The notes below the pieces were generated by a model that worked only from the letters and a program-made list of their open reading frames with translations, had not been told where the DNA came from and searched no databases. Shown here piece by piece: positions 44,379 to 53,171 of a stretch of 64,000 bases of DNA (position 1 is the first letter of the stretch; every line of letters starts with the position of its first letter). Made by a program: the position numbers and the translations under genes. This DNA is from Streptomyces sp. AP-93 (lineage in GTDB: Bacteria; Actinomycetota; Actinomycetes; Streptomycetales; Streptomycetaceae): NCBI RefSeq assembly GCF_022808175.1, contig NZ_JALGBX010000005.1, positions 62,001 through 126,000 on the forward strand, given 5' to 3'.

Positions 44379-45334
44379 GCTACGTCAGTGCCGGCAAGGA
44401 ATACACCCGCGACGGCCGCTACCTCGGCACGCGGATCACCGCCGACGGGCGGGACGGCCACCGCGTCGAGCCCGGCCGCTACCGGCTGGTGGTCAGCCGG
44501 GCCTGTCCCTGGGCGAGCCGGGCGGTGATCGTACGGCGGCTCCTGGGGCTGGAGCGGGCCCTGCCGATGGCTGTCGCCGGGCCCGTGCACGACGAGCACA
44601 GCTGGACCTTCGACCTCGATCCCGGCGGGCGTGACCCGGTGCTCGGCATCGAGCGGCTGGAGGAGGCCTACCTCGCGCGCGACCCCGGCTACGACCGGGG
44701 CATCACCGTGCCGGCGATCGTCGACGTCCCGACGGGCAAGGTGGTGACGAACGACTTCGCGCAGATCACGATCGACATGGCGGTGGAGTGGAAGGCGTAC
44801 CACCGGCCCGGGGCCCCGGTGCTCTACCCGCCGGAGCTCCGGCCGCACATCGACGCCGTCAACGAGGTGGTCTACAAGGACGTCAACAACGCGGTCTACG
44901 AGGCCGGGTTCGCCGGGACCCAGCGGGCCTACGCCGCGGCGTACGCCCGGCTGTTCGAGCGCCTCGACTGGCTGTCCGTCCGGCTGGAACGCTCCCGCTA
45001 CCTCGTCGGGGACACCATCACCGAAGCGGACGTACGGCTGTTCACCACGCTCGTCCGGTTCGACGCGGTCTACCACGGCCACTTCAAGTGCAACCGGCAC
45101 AAGCTGACCGAACTGCCGGTGCTCTGGGCCTACGCGCGCGACCTCTTCCAGACACCCGGCTTCGGCGACACCGTCGACTTCGACCACATGAAGCGGCACT
45201 ACTACCTCGTGCACACCGACATCAATCCCACGGGAATCGTTCCCACCCCGGTGCGGTCCCCGGCCGGCCGGGCTCCTCTCCGGTGTCCGCTGCCGCTGCC
45301 GCCGCTGTCCGGCCGGCCGCCGCCGCGTCGGTGA
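44375..45334 (+). CDS. Glutathionyl/mycothiol-type hydroquinone reductase (Xi-class GST fold)
   Basis: This 319-residue protein has the Xi-class GST catalytic motif RACPWASR with the active Cys. Further motifs are VVTNDFAQITIDMAVEW, NAVYEAGFAGTQRAYAAAY and FVxVYHGHFKCN-like RFDAVYHGHFKCN. It reductively removes a thiol from quinone conjugates in this family; the actinobacterial thiol would be mycothiol (inference). The start overlaps the previous stop. The C-terminal tail after NPTGIVPT is Pro/Arg-rich and overlaps the convergent CDF gene by 113 bases, which looks like loss of the original 3' end. Confidence 0.85.
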   Translation: MSYVSAGKEYTRDGRYLGTRITADGRDGHRVEPGRYRLVVSRACPWASRAVIVRRLLGLERALPMAVAGPVHDEHSWTFDLDPGGRDPVLGIERLEEAYLARDPGYDRGITVPAIVDVPTGKVVTNDFAQITIDMAVEWKAYHRPGAPVLYPPELRPHIDAVNEVVYKDVNNAVYEAGFAGTQRAYAAAYARLFERLDWLSVRLERSRYLVGDTITEADVRLFTTLVRFDAVYHGHFKCNRHKLTELPVLWAYARDLFQTPGFGDTVDFDHMKRHYYLVHTDINPTGIVPTPVRSPAGRAPLRCPLPLPPLSGRPPPRR

Positions 45335-46238
45335 CGTCGAGGAACACCTGGTCCAGATCCTTCCACCGGGCCCGATCCGGACCATGGCGTCCTCCACGGT
45401 CTCGCTGTCGTACCCCGGCGTCAGGTCGATGCGTGCGGCCAGCAGCACCGAGTCGGGCCCGAGCCGCATGGTCAGCAGCGCGGGGACGCTGTCGATCTCC
45501 GGCTGCGACGCCAGGAAACTCCCGTACCTCCCGCTGCAGACCGGGATCGGCGGCCTCGCCGACCAACTGGACGCGGGCCGTCCGGCCGAGGGTGTAGGCG
45601 ACGTAGACGAGCAGGAGCCCGATGAGGAGCGAGGCGCAGGCCTCGTAGGCGATCTCCCCGGTCACCATGTGCAGGGCGATGCCGGTGATCGCGACGCCGA
45701 CGCCGACGCAGGCGGTGCTGTCCTCCGCCAGTACGGTGCGCAGCGCCGGATCGCGGCCCTCCCTGATCGTGGCGGCCATGCTCCGGCCTCCGGCCCGGGC
45801 GGCCCCGCGCACCTGGAACAGGGCCCGGACGAGGGAGCACCCCTCGGCGAGGAGGGCGACCCCGAGAATGGCCAGGCCGAGTATGAAGCCGCCGTGCGAT
45901 TCCGAGCCGCCGGACCGGAACGCCTCGACGCCCTGGAACACCGAGAAACAGCCACCCGTCACGAAGATGCCGACGGCCGCGAGGAGGGACCAGAAGTACC
46001 GCTCCATGCCGTAGCCGAAGGGGTGGCGCGCGTCCGCGGGGCGCCGGCTGCGCGTGAGGGAGGTCAGCAGGAAGACCTCGTTCAGGCTGTCCGCGATCGA
46101 ATGCGCGGCCTCCGACAGCAGCGCAGGCGAGCCCGTGACGACTCCACCGACGGACTTGGCCACGCAGATGACGAGATTGGCGGCCAAGGCCACCCAGACC
46201 GTCCTGCGGGTCTCCGTGTCCTGCCCGGCCGCTGCCAT
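45222..46238 (-). pseudogene. Cation diffusion facilitator transporter with frame-disrupted C-terminus
   Basis: The first about 235 residues are a normal CDF metal transporter (SPALLSEAAHSIADSLNEVF, DARHPFGYGMERYFWSLLAA, LRTVLAEDSTACVGVG). After EAADPGLQREVREF the frame changes. The proper sequence LASQPEIDSVPALL and ARIDLTPGYDSETVEDAMV continues in another frame, and ARWKDLDQVFLDVTD returns in the first. An extra base in the AAA run at 45516-45518 explains the first change, and a small deletion near 45368-45376 the second. The cytoplasmic domain would be scrambled for about 50 residues. Either it is a pseudogene or the sequence has errors. ATG at 46238. Confidence 0.8.
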
Positions 46239-46356
46239 GCGTAGGCCCCTCCGCCGTATCGGCCCCACCGGGTGCCTGCTCCGTGGCGACCGGGCCAAAC
46301 ATGATGCGGGGGGCCGGGGGTAGACGCCGCGACGAGACCCTTCGAGGAGGCGCCTG

Positions 46357-46845
46357 ATGCCGAACGCTACGGAGCAGCAGGGGCGGGACGAGTCCCCCGA
46401 GGAACGCGCGGACCGGCAGTGGCAGGAACTGGTCCAGGAGATCCGGGTCGCCCAGACGGGCGTCCAGATCCTGTTCGGATTCCTGCTCACGGTGGTCTTC
46501 GCCCCCGTGTTCGCGGGGCTCCCGCAGACCGAGAAGACGATCTACGTCGTCACGGTGGTCCTGGGATCCCTGTCGACCGGCGCCCTGATCGGCCCCGTGG
46601 CCTTCCACCGCATCGTCTCGGGTCGCAGGATCAAGCCCGAGGCCGTCACGTGGGCCGCGCGTCTGACCTTCACCGGCCTGCTGCTGCTCCTGGCCACATG
46701 CACCTCGGCCCTGCTCCTCGTCCTCAGGGTCGCGACCGGCAACGCCCTCGCGACGTGGCTCGTCGGCGGGGTGTTCGCCTGGTACGTGCTGTGCTGGTTC
46801 GTGCTGCCCCTGTGGGCACGCGTCCGCTCCACCGCGAAGCTCTGA
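46357..46845 (+). CDS. Four-helix membrane protein (DUF6328-like)
   Basis: This 162-residue protein has an acidic N-terminus, the conserved WQELVQEIRVAQTGVQILFG and about four membrane helices (LLTVVFAPVFAGL, VVTVVLGSLSTGALIG, TGLLLLLATCTSALLLVL, WLVGGVFAWYVLCWFVLPL). It resembles the actinobacterial DUF6328 family of unknown role. ATG at 46357 follows GAGGAGG. A GGGTAGACG element at 46318 lies upstream, but I found no matching -35. Confidence 0.75.
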   Translation: MPNATEQQGRDESPEERADRQWQELVQEIRVAQTGVQILFGFLLTVVFAPVFAGLPQTEKTIYVVTVVLGSLSTGALIGPVAFHRIVSGRRIKPEAVTWAARLTFTGLLLLLATCTSALLLVLRVATGNALATWLVGGVFAWYVLCWFVLPLWARVRSTAKL

Positions 46846-46914
46846 CCCCGAGGAGCCTCTGAGGGTGCCTGAGGCCCCCCGAGAACCCCGAGCGGGACCC
46901 CTGAGCCGGGACCC

Positions 46915-47433
46915 CTAAGCCGTGGCGGCGAGCTGTTCCTCGGCCGCGGTGATGGCTTCGAGGGCGGTGGGCCTGCCCATCAGCACGCACAGGGTGTACG
47001 CCGTGTCGTCCATGGCCCGCAGGGCAGCGGGGTCCTGGGGCGTGGCCGCGAGGCGGGCCTGGCAGCCGCGCAGCCGGGTCAGCACCTCCTCGGTCCGGGC
47101 GGGGTTCGGCGCGAGCCCGGCAGCGCGGGGACCCTGCGCGGTTCCGCGGGTCCGGGCGGCTTCCACGGCGCGGCGCAGGGCGCGGTCGAGGCGGGCGGGC
47201 AGGGCGGTGCCGCACGAGGTGGCGGTCATCGCGGCCGCCAGGTCCTCGACGGGGACGTCGGCCAGGTCGGCCGCCGTCGCGAGGATGCGCAGCGCGTCGC
47301 GGGCGGAGCAGGGGGTCGTGGCCATGAGCATCCCGACGGCCCAGTTGCCCGTCGGCGCCGGCACCGGGTGCCCGTGCGTCCGGGCGGCGGGGGCCTGTCG
47401 GGTCGGTGGAGTGGGTTCTCCGGGTGTCGGCAC
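46915..47433 (-). CDS. ANTAR-like plus DUF5133-type regulator (paralogue)
   Basis: This 172-residue protein has the ANTAR-like segment NWAVGMLMATTPCSARDALR plus LATAADLADVPVEDLAAAM and the C-terminal helix pair with DDTAYTLCVLMGRPTALEAI. It shares domain order and the AYTLCVLMG motif with the protein at 38322-38858. The Pro-rich first 30 residues are likely disordered. GTG at 47433 follows GGAGGAACCCC. It is probably an RNA-level or signalling regulator; the target is unknown. Confidence 0.75.
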   Translation of the reverse strand: MPTPGEPTPPTRQAPAARTHGHPVPAPTGNWAVGMLMATTPCSARDALRILATAADLADVPVEDLAAAMTATSCGTALPARLDRALRRAVEAARTRGTAQGPRAAGLAPNPARTEEVLTRLRGCQARLAATPQDPAALRAMDDTAYTLCVLMGRPTALEAITAAEEQLAATA

Positions 47434-47628
47434 GGGGTTCCTCCGGTCCGGGTCGGTGGGGGCGGTGCGGCGGGGGCGGTGCGGTGGTCCGCGTAGGGAC
47501 GGTATGCCCGCCGTCTGAGCACGGGCCGCGCGGCGCGCTGGTTCAGGCCCAGCAACTGCCATGACCCGTGCGGCCGAGGGGCCCGGACCGTGAGCCGCCC
47601 CCCGGCGTGGGCCGGGGAACCGCCTGAT

Positions 47629-48183
47629 TCAGGTCCGCTCGTACCCGTTCACGTCCCCGAAGTGCTCGACGATCGCCGCGCAGAAGGCGTCGAGGTCGGC
47701 CGGTTTGCGGCTGGTGACCAGTGTCGAGGGCGCGGCTTCGCAGACGCGCAGGGGTTCGTCCACCCACGTGCCCCCGGCATTGCGGATGTCGGTGGCCAGG
47801 CTCGGCCACGAGGTCAGCGTGCGGCCCCGGACGACGTCCGCCTCCACCAGCAGCCACGGCGCGTGGCAGATCGCCGCGACGGGCTTGCCCGTCTCGAAGA
47901 AGCTCCGGGTGAACCCGACGGCCCGCTCGTCCAGCCGCAGCGCATCGGGGTTGGCGAGCCCGCCGGGCAGCACGAGGGCGTCGAAGGCGTCCGAGGTGTC
48001 GCCGGCGAGGATGTGGTCGACGGGGAAGCTGCCGGCCTTGTCGAGATGGTGGTACGCACGGACCCGGCCCGGCCCGGTCGACACCAGCTGTGGATTCCAG
48101 CCGGCCCTTTCGACGGCCTTCCAGGGCTCCGTGAGTTCGATCTCCTCCACGCCCGCGGGCGCGGTCAGAAAGGCGATGCGCAC
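47629..48183 (-). CDS. DJ-1/PfpI-family protein
   Basis: This 184-residue protein belongs to the DJ-1/PfpI superfamily. The nucleophile elbow is AAICHAPWLL, with the acid residue region VEEIELTEPWKA and DALVLPGGLANPDALR. Family members act as deglycases, chaperones or proteases. GTG at 48183 follows AAGGAGGCGACTCCG. It is 14 bases downstream of the Pro-rich small gene and probably co-transcribed. Confidence 0.9.
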   Translation of the reverse strand: MRIAFLTAPAGVEEIELTEPWKAVERAGWNPQLVSTGPGRVRAYHHLDKAGSFPVDHILAGDTSDAFDALVLPGGLANPDALRLDERAVGFTRSFFETGKPVAAICHAPWLLVEADVVRGRTLTSWPSLATDIRNAGGTWVDEPLRVCEAAPSTLVTSRKPADLDAFCAAIVEHFGDVNGYERT

Positions 48184-48197
48184 CGGAGTCGCCTCCT

Positions 48198-48440
48198 TCA
48201 GTCGGGGGGTTCCGGCACCACGGGCCGTTCGCCGGGCGAGGGCTGTCCGGGAGCCGGGTCGGGGTCGCCGGGCTCGGGGCCGGGACGCGCGGGCACCGGA
48301 TCGCGGGGCAGGGCATCCGGCCCCTCCGGCGTGGGCCCGGGCCCCTCCGGCGTGGGCCCGGGCCCCTCCGGCGTGGGTCCGGGGTCCTGCGGCGCCGGTC
48401 CGGGGCCGTCGGGGCGTGGTTCGGTGGTCCGCCGTTCCAT
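48198..48440 (-). CDS. Proline-rich repeat protein
   Basis: This 80-residue protein is composed of Pro, Gly, Glu and Asp. Three consecutive PGPTPEG units (residues about 22-42) are encoded by near-identical 21-bp DNA repeats around 48322-48384. It has no signal peptide or known domain. ATG at 48440 has GGAGG eight bases upstream, which supports translation. It precedes the PfpI gene on the same strand. Confidence 0.55.
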   Translation of the reverse strand: MERRTTEPRPDGPGPAPQDPGPTPEGPGPTPEGPGPTPEGPDALPRDPVPARPGPEPGDPDPAPGQPSPGERPVVPEPPD

Positions 48441-48591
48441 GCGCTTCACCTCCGGGTCGTTTCCCGCACCCCCGGGGGCTCCGTACGTACGGGACCCCCG
48501 TACGGGGCCGGGTGCACGTCCGGCGCCTGCCCTGTACGGCGCGCCTCAATCAGCGATGCGGACGCGGCCCTGGTGCCTCGTGCCGCATGCC

Positions 48592-49755
48592 TCAGCCCGC
48601 GGCCACGGCCTCGACGAGGCTGTCCACGACGCTGCTGAGCCGTCCGTAACGCCGGTGGGCGGCGCGCTGCCGGGCCGCCCCGGTGCCTTCGGCCCAGACC
48701 TCCTCCAGCAGGGCGTCGACGAGCTCCGAGTCGCCCGACGCCGCGAGGCCGGGGGCGGCACGGTCCCGTAGCCGCGCGATCAGGGTCCACGCGGGCAGAG
48801 CGGCGCCGTCGACCGGGTCCAGGCCGTCGCCGTGCAGGCCGTGGGCGGCCGCGAGCAGGTGGGCTTCGCGGAGCCGCGCCGAATGCGGCTCGGGGACCGG
48901 CACTCCCTCGGCCGCCTCCGCGCGCAGGGTGGCGGCCAGGGCCCGTACGAGAACGGCCAGGAGGACGACCGTGCCGATCCGGGCGTTCACATCGGCCACG
49001 CGGATCTCCAGCGTGGGCACGTGCTCGGACGGGCGGGCGTACCAGTAGATCATCCGCCGGTCCAGCACCGTGCCGCTGCGCACGAGCTCCTCGGCGCAGT
49101 GTTCGTACGCGGCTTCGTCGAGGACCGGGGCGGGCCCGACGGTCGGCCAGCGGGCGTGCTCCACGGCTCGCCAGCTGGCGTAACCGGAATCCCTGCCCCG
49201 GTCGAAGGGGGAGTTGGCCGCGAGGGCCTGGAGCACGGGCAGCCAGGGGCGCATCCGGTTGGCGAGGTCGAGGGCCTGCGCCCGGCAGTCGACCCCGATG
49301 TGCACGTGGCAGCCACAGACCGCCTGGTCGTAGTCGCCGAGGACCGAGGCGAAGCGCGACTCCATCCTGCGGTAGCGCTCGTCACGCGTGACCGTCAGCG
49401 GATGCTCGGGCGGTACGACGGGGGTTCCCGCGGCCAGCAGGAGGCACTCCTCGGCAGCCGCGGCGCGGATCACCTCGGCCCGGATCCGGGACAGCTCCGA
49501 TCTGAGCGCCGCTGCCTTCGTGGTGGGGCTGGTGCAGACCTCCACCTGGGCGGTGAAGAACTCCGGCTGGACCAGCGGCCCGAGCGTGCGCGCCGCGGCT
49601 TCTATGACGCGGGGGCCGCGCCCCACCGGGGCCCGGCTGCCGCGGTCGACGAGCAGGAACTCCTCCTCGACGCCCATCGTCAGGACCGGGACCCGTCCGG
49701 GGACGCCCACGTCTTTCTCCCGTCCGGCCGAGGGTGTGGATACGGTCAGTGACAT
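48592..49755 (-). CDS. Carboxylate-amine ligase (YbdK/GCS2 family)
   Basis: This 387-residue enzyme is of the glutamate-cysteine ligase 2 family. It has the ATP/metal motif TMGVEEEFLLVD, TAQVEVCTSPT, CGCHVHIGVDCRAQALDLAN and LEIRVADVNARIG. It forms a peptide-like bond between a carboxylate and an amine using ATP. A SigB-type promoter lies about 45 bases upstream and GAGGGGG serves as ribosome site for ATG 49755. It probably makes a thiol or stress metabolite. Confidence 0.9.
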   Translation of the reverse strand: MSLTVSTPSAGREKDVGVPGRVPVLTMGVEEEFLLVDRGSRAPVGRGPRVIEAAARTLGPLVQPEFFTAQVEVCTSPTTKAAALRSELSRIRAEVIRAAAAEECLLLAAGTPVVPPEHPLTVTRDERYRRMESRFASVLGDYDQAVCGCHVHIGVDCRAQALDLANRMRPWLPVLQALAANSPFDRGRDSGYASWRAVEHARWPTVGPAPVLDEAAYEHCAEELVRSGTVLDRRMIYWYARPSEHVPTLEIRVADVNARIGTVVLLAVLVRALAATLRAEAAEGVPVPEPHSARLREAHLLAAAHGLHGDGLDPVDGAALPAWTLIARLRDRAAPGLAASGDSELVDALLEEVWAEGTGAARQRAAHRRYGRLSSVVDSLVEAVAAG

Positions 49756-49797
49756 CGAAACCCCCTCTGTGGATCCGAACCGGGTGATGGAGGGCGT

Positions 49798-49822
49798 CTA
49801 CCCCTGGGATCGCCGCCCACGC
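49798..49822 (-). promoter_or_regulatory. SigB-type promoter candidate
   Basis: On the minus strand GCGT (49822-49819), a 15-base spacer and GGGTAG (49803-49798), followed by ACGCC. It ends 43 bases before the YbdK-family start, a typical promoter distance. Confidence 0.5.
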
Positions 49823-49858
49823 GGGGGAGACGGACGCAGAACGGGCTCGGCATGGCCG

Positions 49859-50698
49859 TCAGTCGAGCATCGGGACGAAGGGCAGGTAATCCTGGTCCGG
49901 GTCGGACGGGATCACCGTGTAGCTGGCCTCGGGAAGCTCGTTCCACACGCCGGGCAGGTCCCCCAGCGGCTCGGAGACCACGAGGCGCGAGTCGTCGGAG
50001 ATCTCGTGGAGGAACTCCACCTCGGGGTGGAGGTGGCGGACGGTGTCCGCGCGGCTGCTGTAGAAGAGTGACCGGGAGGCGCCCTGGCTGGAGTACCGGA
50101 ACGCCCAGAGCCGCTCTCCGTCGCTGATGGCCAGGGTCATCTGGACCGGTTCGGCGACGCCGTGCTCCTTGCCGAGCCGCTCCACGAACCCGGTCATCCT
50201 GGCCACCGCCCCCGGGACGTCCTGGTCGAGCCCGAAGGTCACCGCCAGGTAGAACATCACCTCGGAGTCGGTGGACCCCTCGATGGACGGGAAGAGGGCC
50301 GGGTCCACGGCCAGACAGAGGTCGCGCTGCAGCCGGTGGAAGTCCGCGATGGCCCCGTTGTGCATCCACAGCCACCGGCCGTGGCGGAACGGGTGGCAGT
50401 TGGTCTGCTGCACGGCCGAACCCGTCGAGGCGCGGATGTGCGCGAAGAAGAGCGGCGAGCGCACGTGAGCGGCGAGCTCGCGCAGATTGCGGTTGTTCCA
50501 GGCCGGTGCGATGTCCCGGAAGACGGCCGGCGTGCCGTCCCCATTTCCGCTGTACCAGCCGATCCCGAAGCCGTCGCCGTTCGTCGTCTCGACGCCCATC
50601 CGCGCATGGAGGCTCTGGTTGATCAGCGAGTGCTCAGGCCGGTAGAGCACGGCGTCGAGCAGGATGGGAGAACCCGAGTAGGCGAGCCAGCGGCACAT
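49859..50698 (-). CDS. Class II glutamine amidotransferase (EgtC/YafJ-like)
   Basis: This 279-residue Ntn-hydrolase begins MCRWLAYSGSP, so Cys2 is the nucleophile after Met removal. GDGFGIGWYSG, FAHIRASTGSAVQQTNCHPF and WLWMHNGAIADF are the amidotransferase signatures. EgtC hydrolyses a gamma-glutamyl group in ergothioneine synthesis, but no other egt gene is present, so the substrate is open. ATG at 50698 follows AGGGAGG. The gene follows no obvious operon partner; YbdK lies 100 bases downstream. Confidence 0.88.
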   Translation of the reverse strand: MCRWLAYSGSPILLDAVLYRPEHSLINQSLHARMGVETTNGDGFGIGWYSGNGDGTPAVFRDIAPAWNNRNLRELAAHVRSPLFFAHIRASTGSAVQQTNCHPFRHGRWLWMHNGAIADFHRLQRDLCLAVDPALFPSIEGSTDSEVMFYLAVTFGLDQDVPGAVARMTGFVERLGKEHGVAEPVQMTLAISDGERLWAFRYSSQGASRSLFYSSRADTVRHLHPEVEFLHEISDDSRLVVSEPLGDLPGVWNELPEASYTVIPSDPDQDYLPFVPMLD

Positions 50699-50844
50699 GC
50701 GGACCTCCCTTTCGCGGCCTGATCCGAGCCTAACCCCGTACGCGGCCGCGGTCCTGGGCTCCGCCGTGGTGGGGTGTGCCGCGACGGAGCCGGAGTGAGC
50801 CGGCTTGAGTCGGCGTGAGCCGGAGTGGAGTCGGAAAGCGGAAC

Positions 50845-51065
50845 TCAGCAGATCCGCGGCAGCTGTTCCCCGAGCGGCAGGTCCACCACGCGGGTGCCGC
50901 CCAGCCGGGTGCGGGCCATGACCATGCCCGGGTGGGCCTCCACGGCCTCGCCGATCACGGTCGCCCCGCGGCCCAGCGGATGCGCCCGCATCGCGTCGAG
51001 CACGGCCTCGGCGTGCTGGCGCGGTACGAAGGCCACGAGCTTGCCCTCGTTGGCCACGTAGAAGG
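50845..51065 (-). pseudogene. C-terminal remnant of hydrogenase maturation factor HypE
   Basis: The fragment reads GVPFYVANEGKLVAFVPRQH, AEAVLDAMRAHPLGRGATVI, HPGMVMARTRLGGTRVVDLP and ends GEQLPRIC. This is the extreme HypE C-terminus, including the terminal PRIC whose cysteine carries the thiocarboxamide. The ATPase and N-terminal domains are missing and the sequence is cut near 51065, against the GAF gene. No other hyp or hydrogenase genes are in the window. Confidence 0.88.
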
Positions 51066-51156
51066 GGACCCCGCACAACCGGAGGACGGCCAGCGGTCCG
51101 CCGGCGACGGTTCCCACTCCGGCGCGGAGGCCGGCGGGCGGCTCGCGGAACTCTTC

Positions 51157-51669
51157 GTGGGAGCCGTGCACGGAGTCACGGGCACCGACGTGCCCGCCGC
51201 CCTGTGCCGGGCCTGTGTGGATCTGATGGACATCACGGGCGCCTCGGTGTCACTGGTGGGCGAGGACGTGGACACGCGCACCTTGTGGTGGTCCAGCGAT
51301 GACGTCGCGGGCCGCCTCGCGGAGGCCCAGTACACCCTCGGCGACGGGCCGTGCCTGACGGTCGTCACCCTCGTCGCCCCGGTGCTCGCGGGGGACCTGA
51401 CGAGCGGCGCGGACGCCGCCCGCTGGCCCGTCTTCGCCCAGCAGGCGGTCGGACTCGGCGTACGGGCCGTCTTCTCGCTGCCGCTGGGCAGCAGCGCCAT
51501 CGCGATCGGCAGCCTCGACCTCTACCGCGACCGCGCCGGTCCGCTGTCCGAGCGGGACCGCTCGTTCGCTTTCGCCGCGGCGGACGCCATCACGACGGCC
51601 ATGCTCGCCCTCCAGGCGGGGGACGCCGGGACCGGCATGGACGGATCCTGGCTCAGGTTCCATGACTAG
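51157..51669 (+). CDS. GAF-domain protein, probably 5' truncated
   Basis: The readable protein is a GAF domain of about 160 residues: CRACVDLMDITGASVSLVGE, YTLGDGPCLTVVTLVAPVLA and VGLGVRAVFSLPLGSSAIAI. The in-frame sequence before it, GGRLAELFVGAV, looks like the usual N-terminal helix of these proteins, but no good start exists before the hypE remnant. GTG at 51157 or 51166 without a ribosome site must be used if it is expressed. The stop overlaps a possible start for the next GAF gene. Confidence 0.65.
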   Translation: MGAVHGVTGTDVPAALCRACVDLMDITGASVSLVGEDVDTRTLWWSSDDVAGRLAEAQYTLGDGPCLTVVTLVAPVLAGDLTSGADAARWPVFAQQAVGLGVRAVFSLPLGSSAIAIGSLDLYRDRAGPLSERDRSFAFAAADAITTAMLALQAGDAGTGMDGSWLRFHD

Positions 51670-51715
51670 GTCCGCCCCCACCGACGGGTCGGAGTACGGA
51701 AGCGGTGAGACCGGC

Positions 51716-52456
51716 ATGACAAGCGATCAGCAGCTGGCAGAGGCCTTCGTGGACCTCAGCGACACCCTCGCCGACGACGTCGAGCCCCTGACGCTCCTCG
51801 ACCGGCTGGTCCGCCACTGCGTCGCGCTCACGCGGGTGGACGCCGCTGGTGTCATGCTCGCCAACGCGCGCAACCAGCTCCGCCCGGCCGCCGCCACGGA
51901 TGACCGCGTGGCCCTCACCGAGCTGATGCAGACACAGGCCGGCCAGGGCCCGTGCGTCGACGCCTTCACCTTCGGGGCTCCGGTCCACGCCGACCGGCTG
52001 AGCGACCACGAGGAACGCTGGCCGGCCTTCCTCCGGGTGGCCCGGAGCAGCGGCTACGAGAGCGCCCACGCCTTGCCGCTGCGGGCCCGGGAGCACACGG
52101 TGGGAGCGCTCAACCTGCTCTGCCGGGTCCCCACCACCCTCACCGCAGACGAGATCAGGCTGCTGCGGGCGCTGGCCGACGTCGCGACCTCGGCCCTGCT
52201 CACCTGGGTGCGCGAGCCGCTGGGCGTCGCCGACATCGTCACCCGCACCCAGGCGGCCCTCTCCTCCAAGGCGGTCGTGGACACCGCCTGCGGCATGCTC
52301 GCCGCCACCGCGTCCCTCGCGCCCCACGCGGCGGAACTGCACCTGCGGGCCTACGCCGCACGGCGCCGGCTACGGGCCACCGACGTGGCCGCCCGCCTCG
52401 TACGGCGCGAGATCCTCCCCGGGGACGTACTGGCGGAGGCCTTGGACGGGAAGTAG
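51716..52456 (+). CDS. GAF-ANTAR regulator
   Basis: This 246-residue protein has a GAF domain (TRVDAAGVMLANARNQLRPA, QAGQGPCVDAFTFGAPV, HALPLRAREHTVGALNLL) followed by an ANTAR domain (ALSSKAVVDTACGMLAATAS, HLRAYAARRRLRATDVAARL). It may sense a ligand or redox state and bind a paired RNA hairpin to stop termination. ATG at 51716 is chosen over one at 51662 on spacing. It follows another GAF gene. Confidence 0.85.
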   Translation: MTSDQQLAEAFVDLSDTLADDVEPLTLLDRLVRHCVALTRVDAAGVMLANARNQLRPAAATDDRVALTELMQTQAGQGPCVDAFTFGAPVHADRLSDHEERWPAFLRVARSSGYESAHALPLRAREHTVGALNLLCRVPTTLTADEIRLLRALADVATSALLTWVREPLGVADIVTRTQAALSSKAVVDTACGMLAATASLAPHAAELHLRAYAARRRLRATDVAARLVRREILPGDVLAEALDGK

Positions 52457-52491
52457 CGCACTCGGCGCGAGGCGGGCGGCGCGCGGCGGGC

Positions 52492-52851
52492 TCACATGTG
52501 GGGCTGGTTGTAGTACCGGGCGAACTGCTCCAGATAGCTGGGCCCGGTGTCGTACTTCGACTCCTCGAATTCCGGCGCGTTCTTGATCTGCTCCTTGCTC
52601 CGGTTGACGTGGACGATCTGTGCGTCCGTGTCGATCCGGGTGATGACGCCGGCCGGAAGCAGTACGTGCTTGCCGAAGATCCACATGCCGGTGTCCACGA
52701 CGATGAGGGAAGCGCCGACTTCCTCCGAGTGCTTGTCGACCTTGCCGATGCTTCCATCGGTGGCCTCGACCTTGTAGCCGATGAGGTCGATCCCCTTCAA
52801 GTAACCCGTGGTGTCCTCGAAACCCCAGTTCCACATGTCATGGGTACTCAT
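52492..52851 (-). CDS. PRC-barrel domain protein
   Basis: This 119-residue protein has a PRC-barrel beta domain: DLIGYKVEATDGSIGKVDKH, ASLIVVDTGMWIFGKHVLLP, then VITRIDTDAQIVHVNRSKEQ. A conserved C-terminal segment, KYDTGPSYLEQFARYYNQPH, is typical of actinobacterial members. PRC-barrels act in RNA processing or membrane-associated complexes. ATG at 52851 has GAGAGGG upstream, and a SigB-type promoter candidate lies about 190 bases upstream. Confidence 0.88.
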   Translation of the reverse strand: MSTHDMWNWGFEDTTGYLKGIDLIGYKVEATDGSIGKVDKHSEEVGASLIVVDTGMWIFGKHVLLPAGVITRIDTDAQIVHVNRSKEQIKNAPEFEESKYDTGPSYLEQFARYYNQPHM

Positions 52852-53039
52852 GGTCCGGCCCTCTCCGTGTGTACCGGTCGTCTCGGTCGTACCGGCGTGC
52901 TTGTCCTTCGCGCCTTCCCGGAACGGACCCCGGTACGCCTCGTCCGGCGGGCCCGCGGTTCCCGGTGCGTCATGCCCGGACGACGGAGTGCGGCCCCCGT
53001 CGCAGCCATGAGGCCGAGGCCGCACCCCGCACCGGGCGC

Positions 53040-53064
53040 CTACCCAGCCGGGCGCGGCCGATGC
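53040..53064 (-). promoter_or_regulatory. SigB-type promoter candidate
   Basis: On the minus strand GCAT (53064-53061), a 15-base spacer and GGGTAG (53045-53040), followed by GCGCC. It would transcribe toward the PRC-barrel gene at 52851 with a leader of about 180 bases. Confidence 0.4.
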
Positions 53065-53171
53065 AGACCGTGCGCGTGCCATCCGTTTGCGCCGCCCGGA
53101 CCGGGGCAGCCGCCCGTGCGGGGCTGCCGCGGCCCGCGGGCTCCCGTCGAGCTCGAGCGAGGAGGACGGCC

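Noticed and set aside
49859..50698. Ergothioneine cluster
   Set aside because: Only an EgtC-like amidotransferase is present; no egtA, egtB, egtD or egtE genes were found near it.
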